This document shows, piece by piece, positions 24,978 through 34,980 of a stretch of DNA of 64,000 bases (its first letter is position 1; each line of letters starts with the position of its first letter). The position numbers and the translations under genes are program-made. A model generated the notes under the pieces. That model was not told where the DNA came from. It did not search any database and was given only the letters and a program-made list of their open reading frames with translations. The stretch lies in contig CM056742.1 of assembly GCA_029851415.1 (NCBI GenBank), positions 76,126,748-76,190,747 on the forward strand, read 5' to 3'. The DNA is from Eretmocerus hayati. Taxonomy: Eukaryota; Arthropoda; Insecta; Hymenoptera; Aphelinidae.

Positions 24978-25787
24978 GCACGCACTAGGTCAGCGATTTT
25001 ATGAGCCAAATCTTCTTTCATATAGCAATGCAGCGGCCGGAAAGAACTTTTCAAGTTCATTATACAATGAGTTTTTTGTTGAAAACCTCGACGAAAAGTC
25101 TCCAGTTGCACAGCGATCCGCACTCGATGCCGTCGTGAGCATTGACGGAGGTATGAAAAAACTCGGTATAACTTGGACAGTAATTGCTGAACTAAAAAAA
25201 TTCATCGTCACAGCGGAAAGATACTCTAGATGAGGTCTCAGGATCTTTTGACTTTCAATTATTATGAGGACATTTCCGAATTTGGTTATCACATAAATTA
25301 TAGTGGATAGTTGATTTGAGAATGTTATTTATGTACTCGATGACTTCCAAAACCAAGTTCTTACATTGTCCGGTTTTGGTCCTTCGAAAGTCCTTAGAAA
25401 GTCCTTCTTTGCCTTGCAAAGATTCCGTTAGACACCCTGGATTAAATGTATATCACCACAGCTTCATCTCTGGCGGGTTTAGGCCACACCAACGGATGAT
25501 ATGGATGAAAATACGTGGGAATGTTGTTGTCTGTTCAGCTCTGAGAGTTATTCTGAGTTGAACGATCATAGCTCGAATGATTGGGAAAGGATCGTTGAAG
25601 TATCAAAATGCGTGAATTTAAGTAACACAAAAATGACGACTATTTCAAGAATCCCCGACCGATGATTTCAATTCTTCCGGGACAATGATCTAAAGACTAG
25701 CCCGAAACATATGCAATTAGTATTTTTCATGATCACGCACCTAACACTTTTTCGCCGTTCCGACCCGCCGTGAGATACTTATCCACA

Positions 25788-25910
25788 TTAGGGTGGGCCG
25801 GAAAAAATTGGACGTACTTCAGCTCATTCTGTAGGTTTTGTGACAAGCACGAAATTTCCACACTAGGGCGTATTGAGTCTCGAAATAAGCCCTTTTTCGG
25901 CCCACCCTAA
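25788..25910. mobile_element. 123-bp MITE with 6-bp target duplication
   Basis: Inverted ends TTAGGGTGGGCCG and CGGCCCACCCTAA (with a further AAAAA/TTTTT pairing) enclose 123 bp. TCCACA directly precedes (25,782-25,787) and follows (25,911-25,916) the element, a plausible 6-bp target duplication. Removing the element restores a simple TTATCCACACGCGG sequence. No coding capacity. The family is not identified with certainty. Confidence 0.75.
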
Positions 25911-26460
25911 TCCACACGCGGTTGTGGCTTTACTACGCTCACTGCTCAGCGGCTTCGATCTCGACGAATACCCGTTCGGCAGAAATCGAGACAAAAGCTT
26001 GGTTCAATTCGAGAGCTTCTAAAGATTTTTGTTTTCGAGTAATACATCCGTCTCTCTGATTTGAGTAAATACGTCGATGGATTAGAATTTGTGATTGTGG
26101 AGGGATGTACAAGTGCAGCTATAGCACTTCTAGGAGTGGTAGTCTCTCGGAGTCGCAGGTTCACTGAATGAAGTACCCGATGGTTGTATTATACCCATCA
26201 TATAAGCAATATTTCGTTAGTCCATATTTTATTGAACAAGAACCTAAGCTCCTTTGTGTGTTAAGGCAGTACAAGAATTGCTGGGAACCTCGCACAAAAA
26301 TCCTTGAAATCTGGTCATTTGACTCCTTAAAAATCGTTGAAAATCCTTGGAATTGGCCTGTAAATTCGAGTAGAAATCCTGTTTTATGAACATAACAGCA
26401 ACGCAGAATGTGAAAATAATCTTGAATCTCTTTTCTGCACCTAGCATAGACATTAGCTAA

Positions 26461-26788
26461 CGAGGAGGGGGTCAGGCCTTCGGGTCACGGATTTGCCTGA
26501 AGCTCTGGGAATAGCCTCCTTTTAGCACAGAAAAAAGATACCCAAAGTTGCGCTTGCCAACGCTCGAGCGTTTTTGAGCTACAAGCTAAAACATATGCAT
26601 TACAGTATATCTATATATACGATTTTTGATGAATATAGGTATACTGTAATGCATGGGTCGTACGCTGTATCTCAGAAACGCTTGAGCGTTGGCAAGCGCG
26701 ACTTTGGGTATCTTGTTTTGGGGCTAAGAGAAAACTATTCCCAGAGTTTTAGGCAAATCCGTGATCCAAAGCCCTGACCCCCTCCTTG
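26461..26788. mobile_element. 328-bp foldback element
   Basis: Left arm AGGAGGGGGTCAGG...CACGGATTTGCCT...CTCTGGGAATAG pairs with the right arm ending CCTGACCCCCTCCT at 26,786. Further inside, GATACCCAAAGT, GCGCTTGCCAACGCTCGAGCG and CATTACAGTATA have inverted partners. The whole segment is a long imperfect hairpin. The 67-codon frame at 26,574 is not a gene. Confidence 0.7.
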
Positions 26789-28257
26789 TAAGTTTACTGA
26801 CCTACATGCTCCAAGATGTTCATGATTTTAAGAACTAATATGATAAAAGCGTGGGTTAAATGATGAAGCCTACTGTTAATGAATCAAGTTTACAACCCAC
26901 AACAACAGAGGTTGTTTGTTGGTTTGGAAACATAATTTTGTCCGAAATAGAACCATATAGGGACTTCATTACTGGAGGAATATGATTCTGAGATCGTCAA
27001 AGATTTTTCAAAATTTTTCCAGATTTTTAACTTGCGCCTAATAAAAGTTATTACGAATATCGGTTTTTGGACATGTCAACCGTGGTGGAAAAATAAGTGA
27101 GGAGGTTGAGCTTTGTATTGATTCATTTCAGGAACTGAAATGGATGTGGCAGCAGATAAGAAAGGAATAAGGCAAACAAACAACACCGCACCGATCATTG
27201 GATGTGTTTAGAATGGCACATCGCTGCCATCATTGGGGAATTAGAAAGTCACTAGCAATGGTAATCATCATAGACAAAACGTAAGTTTCCGGAGTCAGCA
27301 TGATTTCGATCAATTTTCGTTTGGATTTCAACTCAACTCGGAACACCGACTCCCAAACGTGATGCAATCTTTCATCACAAGAACTGTGATCAACAAAATT
27401 AATGATTGTAAATCATATTACCAACAAGTTTGAGCACTTCGATAATTAGGTACACATCAGATACGAATGATCATCTACACTCCTCATAGATTGAGACTTA
27501 GTGGTGGTTTTGTTGAGACCTTGACCTATGAGTGATCAGTCCCACCGACGAAGAGGAGTCCAATCTTGCAGGTCCCGAATTCGGCCCAAATTCTGGGAAA
27601 TTATCTTTGTTCTGGTCGCAGTTGAAAGAGTACCGAAGGGTTCAATTTGATGGACCTCTTGTCCTAAGTTACAGCTATGTAGATCATCGATGCTTATATA
27701 GGTCCATATTGGAGACGTCATAATTGTAGATATGTTGCAGCCTTTTGGTGGATTCTGACATTTCATCAAAAAGCTGACTCTTCAGTCCAACGCTGCCGTT
27801 TCATTTCAGGGACATGCATTCTACCATGGAACGGATTGAAATTGGTCTTCCGGCCAAATAGTTGGTTACTGTCAGCGTTTCTATGGGGTACACTGTAAAA
27901 AATTTCTAGCAAAATTTTCAATAATGTCGTATTGAAACTACGTTTCCAAGACCTTACTGAAACATTTTCAAATATTCCTCTATAAATTTTCAGAAATTAT
28001 ATCAAATATTGGATTAGAAGTTATTGAAAATCTCGCCACATGACCAAATAAGATTGAATTGAATTTTCAATAATCTTGTTCTGAAATTTCTGTACGTCGT
28101 TTTAAATTGTCTCTACTCCAGAGAAACAAAAAAAATTAATCCTTAAACAACGTGACAATTGCAAGTTCCGTAATAAATGGAGATAGTCGTATTTCAGGTT
28201 GCTGAAGAGCTATGATGCTTAGTAACAAATTCTGCAATGAAAAGTCATTCGGAAATT
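26789..28257. other. intergenic, nothing identified
   Basis: AT-rich with no convincing gene. ACACTGTAAAAAATTTCTAG at 27,890 resembles a transposon terminus, but no inverted partner was found nearby. Confidence 0.45.
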
Positions 28258-28328
28258 ATGGGGATCGAGCCGACGCACCTTAGATTTGGAGACTGATCGT
28301 TTCACCACTACACCAACGCGGATCATGC
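28258..28328 (-). repeat. tRNA-like sequence (pseudo-tRNA or SINE head)
   Basis: The minus strand reads CGCGTTGGTGTAGTGGTGAA (A-box-like) and, 35 bases on, TCGGCTCGATCCCC (B-box-like). The anticodon region CAGTCTCCAAATCTAAGG would give a CCA-like loop, but the stem pairs poorly and the acceptor ends do not match. It differs from the SINE at 17.9 and 20.3 kb. A decayed tRNA gene or a second SINE family are both possible. Confidence 0.4.
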
Positions 28329-29187
28329 TTGATAGAGACTTATAACGCCTCTCAATGTGCGATTTACGACCATTTCGTTAATATTTTGATTGCCGAGGTC
28401 AAATATTCGAGCCGTAATGAATTCACTAGATCTAATATAGTTTATTTGAATGAATGAGGCTTTCAAAATGAACATTTGCGAGATATTTTCCCATAATTTC
28501 ATGAAAGTCGAGTTAGACCCATGAACTTCGACAATCTATCACGATTTACGAACCATCCTTGCTTGGTGAAACCGCCCTTACAAAATAAATTTATTGACAA
28601 GATCTGCAGGTTTAGCGAGATCGTATTGTGAAAATAGTTCAATTAAGTTTACCCAACTTGCCCCCATATGTCGATCTTAAGAATGGGCACTCGTAGATAG
28701 GGTTTCACTCGAGCGAGAATGACGAGAAATCAGAGGAATCTCGTATCGTCTCGTGCTTCACAGGCGTTCATCTCGTCTCGTATCGAGATCGCACGAGAAT
28801 AAAAAACTTCGATCTCGTATCGTCTCGATTCTCGATCCGAGATCGAGACGAGAATATCGGGAATTCGAGATTTACTCTGAGCATCCTCTTCTGATCATTC
28901 GTAATTCCTATCGAATAGCGTGTCTCGGACGCGGCACGCTTCCAAATTGCGCGCGACGTACTTTGACAAAACTGTCAATGACGTACACATCTGCCATGGG
29001 TAAATTCGAATTCTATCGAGTCTATCACCGATTAAGTGTCAATAGATTGGCTGCTTTTCTTGACGTTTGGGCAGTCACCGGCAGGTGTGAGGAATAGTTT
29101 GAAATAATTTATAGCTGTATCATTTATTACTTCATCTCATTGTGGACTCCAGATTGGGAAGATTTTGAATGACAAAATACATTCAGA

Positions 29188-29566
29188 ATGTCGAGTAAGA
29201 ATAAGAGAGTGGAAAATTCCAATTATTATGATCACGGACATAATAAGGGAGGAAGAATCGATATCTGCCAGGGCAAAATAATTACAGAAGGAATTAAACC
29301 GAATGATAGCAATACCAGTGGTCTAAAGAGACACCTCGAAATTTTTCATAAGAGAGAGTGTAATCTCCTTTTTGATTCCAAACAGCTCGACTCCAAAACA
29401 TCAATCCAGTCTAAGTATAACGCCAGCGTCAGTTCCATCAGAAATGATTCCGTCAGAAGCGTCTTGTGTCATGACCGAACAACGATGCTCCAGTTGCGGT
29501 GCTCACTTCGAGATAATTCTTTCAGAGTACTCGTGTGCATCAATCGATGGATCAGAAGCGTTCTGA
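29188..29566 (+). pseudogene. hAT transposase N-terminus with BED-type zinc finger, frameshifted
   Basis: The frame starts MSSKNKRVENSNYYD and continues to NTSGLKRHLEIFHKRE, which closely resembles the end of a BED finger (the NTSGLxRHL...H signature) of hAT transposases. The first zinc-binding Cys of the C-x2-C pair is missing (IDICQGK), while the second Cys and both His remain. After about residue 66 the Ser/Pro-rich linker continues in another frame (IPNSSTPKHQSSLSITP near 29,373), so there is a frameshift. The RNase-H-like catalytic domain and dimerisation region are absent. BED fingers bind transposon ends in this superfamily. This copy is a dead fragment. Confidence 0.6.
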
Positions 29567-29799
29567 AAGATGCCATCTGCCAACTGCCTTTCCCGTTCTA
29601 ATTTGTATTATACTGGATACTCATGTTCTTCTCCATTTGTAATATGCAATGACAGAACTTCATTTTATATATTATTTTATATTAGTGACAGTGTCAGTTT
29701 CCTGTGATTCTCTGACGCACGTTGTTAGTAAGTTGTTTGGTTCACAGAATTAAGGTTCATTTGTCCACGAGTTATAAGATCTCAGATGGATGATTTGTA

Positions 29800-29820
29800 C
29801 ATATATATATATATATATAT
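29800..29820. repeat. (AT)n microsatellite
   Basis: Ten AT units directly before CAAATCTCGGCGAGATCTCG. Confidence 0.9.
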
Positions 29821-29864
29821 CAAATCTCGGCGAGATCTCGCTCGTCTCGGTATTCATTGATCTC

Positions 29865-30260
29865 GTATCGTCATGGAATCCGCCCCTATTCTTCTAGGAT
29901 GCGAATTTCTCTCGAAATTAATCGCTTTCTCGCTCGCCTCTCGAACTAATCGCTGGCCTGTGCATGGGGATATCTCGATTCTAGCTGAATCGATTCGTTG
30001 TTCTCTCTCTGTGCGCGCTTATTCTGTTGGACACACCGATACACCGGGTATTGGTGTATTGGTGTATTTAGAAGGGGGGCATGGTAGATTCTATAGCGCT
30101 GTGGCGATATATATAGGTACTATATACATCTGTGCAGCTGATGCAGTCGACGGTTATAGCAGAACAGATTCTAACAATCTAACCTTCTCGGATGTTCTAC
30201 GTTTCGGGCCTTCTAATCGCGATGCTGCTCATGTTTTTCGGTGTCTTAGATGAATGTTGT
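29865..30260 (+). repeat. dispersed hairpin-repeat family, copy 1 (partial)
   Basis: This shares with the copies at 45.7, 51.1 and 56.1 kb the order CCGC-CTATTCTTCTAG, TCTCGATTC-GAATCGATTC, the CACACCGATACACC hairpin (arms 30,032-30,045 and 30,053-30,066), GAAGGGG, the AGCAGAACAGATTCT region and TTCTCGGATGTTCTACGT. It lacks the GCGCGCGTAGCGCGC start and the T-rich leader found in the others; the hAT remnant's CTCG-rich end sits in their place. A 126-codon frame (29,873-30,253) crosses it, but indels between copies break the frame, so it reads as non-coding. Confidence 0.75.
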
Positions 30261-30429
30261 TTAGAATATGGTCTGTACTGATATTGTGGTTCAACTAATA
30301 TACATTTTTGCATTCAAGTCTGTCTGTTCAGCCAGTGGAATGTAGGGCACAAGCATCATAAAATGGAATAATAAGTGTGATCTGTGGTTAGGTAAATAAG
30401 TCTGGCTGTTTATGGTCTTCAGATGGTCT

Positions 30430-30990
30430 GCAGATTTTACATATTATCTGTTTTGTGTACATGGCGTTCAGTATGAAGATATCTCTGACTACAGAATTCT
30501 GGATGATTCCATATATTATTAGTTTTGTGTACATGGCGTTCAGTAAGAAGATATCTTCAAACCCAGGATTCTGGATTCTTCATACTTGATTTGATAGATG
30601 AGGGACTTTTATTGTTCGCCAGAGGAATGCATTTCATTATTGAGCGTTCAGTGATTTCCTTGATGACAGAAAAGGCAATCTTGTCATTTAACACAGGAGT
30701 GAATTTCATTAATGTGCGTTCAGTGATTTTCTTGATGACAGAAAAAAAAATTTCCGTGTCCCAGAAGATTGCATCTCATTATTGAGTGTTCAAAATTTCA
30801 TGGTTCCACAGAGGAATGCATTACATTATCGAGTGTTCAGTAATTTCCTTGATGACAGAAAAGGCAATCTTGCTGTTCAACACAGGAGTGAATTTCATTA
30901 ATGTGCGTTCAGTGATTTTCTTGATGACAGAAAAGAGAATGTCCGTGTCCCAGAAGATTGAATTTCATTATTGAGTGTCCAATGATTCTA
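30430..30990. repeat. tandem repeats with ~70-bp subunits
   Basis: GTGTACATGGCGTTCAGTA repeats at about 30,457 and 30,530 (about 73 bp apart). From 30,620, units built from CATTATTGAGNGTTCAGTGA and TTCCTTGATGACAGAAAA repeat every 70 bp or so, and a larger block repeats at an offset of 189 bp (GAGGAATGCATT at 30,622 and 30,811). The 86- and 62-codon frames share sequence only because of the repeat. Confidence 0.75.
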
Positions 30991-33570
30991 ATGATCATGT
31001 AACTCAGCTTACTTATTATAGAGTGTGTCTTATCTATAGCGTAGGACTGTATGTGCGTTGCTGGATGGAACACTGTAGGTGAGTGTTTATTATTCTGTCT
31101 CCAGAGCAAATTTTCATCTACAAAGCCATAACTATTTCTCATTGTTCTATGATGTTGAGAAAGTTCGATTATTCCATAGGGATGCTCTATTTTCATACTA
31201 ATATTTTCTATCAAGATTTCATAATCAACTTGGAGGTAGATGATGAATTTCATGCTAATTTCAATAAATGTAACCAGACCATGTTCATTGGTTATGGTAT
31301 GAGCTTGAATGTGTCTTCTCAAGCACTTACCATCAACATGATTATTCAATACTCACTCTCAACTGTGCAACTTTTGTAGCGAGGTAGGATCATTCCAGGA
31401 TGTGAGCTCAATTTTCCTCTCATGAGCTCCACAGAACTATTCAGAATTGCAAAGTTGGATTATCCATGCACAAATTTTGGTATATGATGAGTTACAGAAT
31501 GGGGCTGAGTATGGTGCTTTCAAATATGGGACAGTTTCTTACAATTTTTTTTATGATTCAGCAAATAGTTTTGTATTTAAGAATTTTCTTGGTGCGTCAT
31601 GCTCAAGATTTTACCAATAGTAGTCTCCCCAATATGATTTCATAATTTGCAGCACTTTCAATTCCAATACTCGAGATAAGGCTATATTTTTGTTCATGTA
31701 TATATAATAGTTAAGGAAAAATAATTGATTTTTCATATATATATTTCAATCAACCAAAAGATTCTTTTCAAATATTCAAGTGATCCTGCTGGTTTGGACG
31801 ATTCAATCCCAGATTTGCTTCTCTTCTCAAGACATAAATTTATTTCAAGGATTCTTTTGAACTGATGTGATGCTTCAGAAGTAGGGCAAAATGTTGGTGC
31901 GGTTTGAAACATTGAGAGACCAACACAATTATGTATTGTTTGGTGTTGTTTACTGATACAATCTATCGAGCAATCAAATAGTGTAAAGCATTATTTATTA
32001 ATAGTTTAAGTTATGTATGAGTTTATTTTTGGATTATTATTCATGAGACCGGTTCACAGAATTATTGTTGAAACTCACTTTATGTTGCACTTTATCAAGA
32101 GTATTCCTTACTCTTTCAATGAGTAAGTGATACACAATTTTTGCGGCTTTTGATCAGCGGACTTGAGATTTTCATAATGCTCCTACAGTACTTGGCTGAA
32201 TAAGTCTCAGCTATAACAAGACTTGATTGTTCAAATCATTGTGCAGTCAAAATCTCACTACTTCGGTCAATATTCTTAAGTCTGTATTTTATTTCCCAAA
32301 TTTTGGAAATAGAAATTGCTTGGTTGTCAGTCATGATCTTATCTTATGAAGAGAGGTTTTTACAAAGATCGTATGGAGCATGATTGCAAATTTTGGCTGA
32401 TGTGGCGATTTGTAACGTTTGAATCCAACAGGATTTCTTAAGAATTGATCTCTAATCGACGGGTTTAAGAACGATTAGAAATTATTGTTTAAAAAACCAG
32501 TTGTGAGAACGACTGGTATTTTGAGCAATAATTTTTTTTTAAAGAAACCAATAAGTAAATTCAAATGAAAAGGTGCATCAGATTCGGCTCTAGAAAAATT
32601 TGATTCATACATCACTACACTTGATCCGGTATTTTTATTTGGCCGATAGGAATAGTGAAGTCTTGACTTCATACTAGCATGATCATTTCCTAAATCAATA
32701 TCTATCTATGTTTGTTCAGGGATGAGAAACAGGATGTAATTTTCATAGAAGACGTATACAATTTCCTTGATTAAAAACCTGAAAGAGCAATATTTTCCGG
32801 AAATATGTAAATGCTCAAACGAGAGATTTTGACGGGGAAAGATGAATTTCTATACCCACTGCAAGACATTACCTGCAAATATTCAGACTCTCGCGTCGGA
32901 AACTTTGATGAGTAAAGAGATTCTGACCAAACCAAAATAGTATACTTAGAATCTCAGTCCCGAAGTATTACTAGCATGGAATTTAGAAGATATGGAGTTA
33001 TCCTAAAACCCAGTCTAATTCCAACTTTGAGCTTTCAATCCTATCTAGAGAAGAATTCTGATCGTCTCGAAGCAGCTATCTCGATGACATTTGAGCTGGG
33101 GATTTCTCAACCTAGATTATCATTGGAGATTCCTAAAGTCATATTTGTAATAGATCTAAAAAATTTGACGAGTGAGAGGTATTGTCATGCTGGCCTGCTT
33201 TTACTTGCAATATGTATCTGGACATCACGAAATTTTCTCTTTATACGAAATTTCAAAATCGCACCGACTCTAAGCCTTTGCAGCTCTGAAAATTCATTGG
33301 TGCCAAGCCTTTGTTTCTTTCTCCTTGAAATACTGTGTATCCGAGAGAGTATGATTTTCGGATCTCAGGATCTATCTGGAATACAGAGAGCTTCCTCCTG
33401 AGCCAAGCTTGCGAGAATGAAATCGCGAAATAATTTGTTCCGATCGAACTTATTATCTTATAGCGTCTTTAGAAAATCGTCATTTAGAGCTCCTTATGAA
33501 TTCGACAGATGTTATAGTACGATTTTGCTTTATTACTGATATGAGTTTTTCTCATTAAGAGGATGTCGGA
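30991..33570. other. intergenic, nothing convincing
   Basis: AT-rich. Short stretches resemble the 57-58 kb region (GTATATGATGAGTTACAGAATGG at 31,479 against GTGTGTAGTGAGTTACAGGATGG at 57,800, and CAGCACTTTNAANTCCAATA at about 31,651 against 58,000). This suggests an old copy of the same segmental repeat. No gene is supported; the 146-codon minus-strand frame at 30,909-31,349 overlaps the tandem repeat. The 141-codon frame at 32,976-33,401 has no recognised domain. Confidence 0.45.
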
Positions 33571-33733
33571 TACCGACATTGTCGAGTTTTCGGATTTCTC
33601 GATGAATTTTCGAGGTATCGGGATTTTACTAAGTAACGCCGATTCTGTATGGCTCATAAAATCGGCGTTACTTGTTAGATTTTTGATATCTCAAAAATTC
33701 ATCGAGAAATCCGAAAACTCAATCATGTCGGTA
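33571..33733. mobile_element. 163-bp near-perfect hairpin (MITE-like)
   Basis: TACCGACATTGTCGAGTTTT at 33,571 pairs with the complement ending AATCATGTCGGTA at 33,733. Pairing continues through CGGATTTCTCGATGAATTTT and AGTAACGCCGATT around a loop of about 10 bases near 33,648. The terminal TA could be a target duplication. Transcribed, it would form a long stem. The open frame across it (33,563-33,748) is an artefact of the palindrome. Confidence 0.8.
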
Positions 33734-33990
33734 ACTGTACAATATTGATAGGACTCCGACGTCCCCTTAAGGAACTCCTTTTGACGTGACCTCTTGAGCC
33801 CCGATCATTTTTTACAACGACCCGTTTTCTCGGGTCATCGAGGGAATAAAATTTTCTGCAAAAAAGATTTTGATTCGTGCATTGGAATGTTTTGTTTACT
33901 CCTAAATTTTGGTACGATGTTTTTTTCTGTTTCACGTAGAGTCGCTTCATCTGAGTTACACAATTATTTACTCACCAAGCGTGATATCCA

Positions 33991-34022
33991 CACTGTAAAT
34001 CTCAAACTGTGAAAAAGTACAA
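33991..34022. repeat. left terminal inverted repeat of the CACTA element
   Basis: 32 bp beginning CACTGTAAATCTCAAACTGT and ending GAAAAAGTACAA, identical base for base to the complement of 43,670-43,701. CA precedes it as the target duplication. Confidence 0.95.
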
Positions 34023-34262
34023 TGAAATTGTGACTATTCACAGTTTCAATTTGTTTAAGTTCGCCAACAGTTTAATTGTGAATAGTCACAATTTGAAATT
34101 GTACTTCTTCCATCACAAATTCAAATTGTGATTTTATACAATTTCAAACCGTGGTTATTTACAGTTTCGAAATGTGGGTTACCAAAAGCACATATGCGGT
34201 TATGACCACAAATTCAAAATGTGAATAGTTACAAATTCAAATAGTACCATTGCTCACAATGA
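34023..34262. repeat. left subterminal repeats of the CACTA element
   Basis: At least eight copies, in both orientations, of a motif related to CACAATTTCAA / TTGAAATTGTG, for example AATTGTGAATAGTCACAATT, CACAAATTCAAATTGTG and GACCACAAATTCAAAATGTG. Such clusters are binding sites for the element's own protein(s) in plant CACTA elements. The same role here is inferred. Confidence 0.8.
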
Positions 34263-34980
34263 CTGATCCAAACAATTTTGGATCACATTTTATCGATGAC
34301 TGGCATCCGAAGGTAAAACACCGTGAAGATATTCTATTTTTGAATGCCTGCAGATGGCTTTTGGATTCAACAAGAATGGAATATTCTTGAGTACAAGGAG
34401 AATGGGTTGCAACTAAATCAAATACAACAATAGTATAAGCTGATGATATCTCTTTAATACAACATTAAGTTCACTTCAAGACATATGATATGATGTTAAA
34501 GGCCCTCGAAGACTCAATGTTATGGATTTCAATCCTATGGGAAGAATCTTACGGCAGAGAACCAATATTGTCTTGAGTTGAATAGTAAGGAGTCCTAATG
34601 GACTGAAGCACCGCCTTAGAACTTTTTCAAAATTTGGTATTTTACATTTGGAAGATCATATTGTAAACTGCCATCGAATTTAATTACTATGTATAAGATG
34701 ATCATCTCGATCATTTTTTCATCAAATTTGGAGATTTACCTTTGGACGAAAGATATGATGGCTTTGGATGGAACTCAATCTAGTTTCAATTGAATTCCTT
34801 ACTTAGTACGTTCAGACTTAAAAAAATAAGAATACATATTTTAGCACTCTAACCTAAAATTCGCAACGTTATAAATGCTTTATAGAAGCACAAACTGAGA
34901 AAATTCACTAAAGTGTCGTTTGGTAACGGTTGTTTAACCGATACAAGTGGACTCAAGCTTCAACATTTTGCGGAATGCAC
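34263..34980. other. 3' flank of the SAM gene inside the transposon
   Basis: Non-coding DNA between the left subterminal repeats and the stop codon of the SAM-domain gene. It would hold the 3' UTR. A minus-strand ATTAAA occurs near 34,679; no AATAAA was found close to the stop. Confidence 0.5.

Larger units (their letters stand above)
22610..25773. mobile_element. 3.2-kb element with ~325-bp terminal inverted repeats
   Basis: Sequence 22,610-22,937 is repeated in inverse orientation at 25,448-25,773. The outer end reads TCACGGCGGGTCGGAACGG on both sides, and the inner end AGAGATGAAGCTGTGGTGAT. Identity by eye is in the high eighties percent. The 2.5-kb interior carries another foldback (23,542-24,017), GTCCTTA repeats, a TA microsatellite and no recognisable transposase. 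Long inverted ends suggest a non-autonomous DNA transposon, but a segmental inverted duplication is also possible. No target duplication is seen outside the ends. Confidence 0.6.
28690..29860. mobile_element. remnant of a hAT-type transposon (borders uncertain)
   Basis: Sequence rich in CTCGTATCGTCTCG and related CTCG phrases occurs at 28,700-28,870 and again, partly inverted, at 29,820-29,875. Between them lies a BED-finger transposase fragment. CTCG-rich subterminal repeats around a hAT protein remnant suggest a decayed or internally deleted hAT element. I could not define exact inverted ends or an 8-bp target duplication. Confidence 0.4.

Noticed and set aside
24922..25233. 103-codon frame ending in a plausible-looking soluble peptide
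   Set aside because: It starts in a TA microsatellite, has no domain I recognise, and lies in a repeat interior.
27888..27910. CACTGTAAAAAATTTC as the end of a small CACTA relative
   Set aside because: No inverted partner within 1 kb and only the first eight bases match the CACTA ends.
29873..30253. 126-codon frame, with a similar peptide in the frame at 56,166-56,426
   Set aside because: The similarity comes from the shared hairpin module; indels change the frame between copies, so no protein is conserved.
33563..33748. 61-codon frame across the hairpin
   Set aside because: It is an artefact of the palindromic MITE-like sequence.
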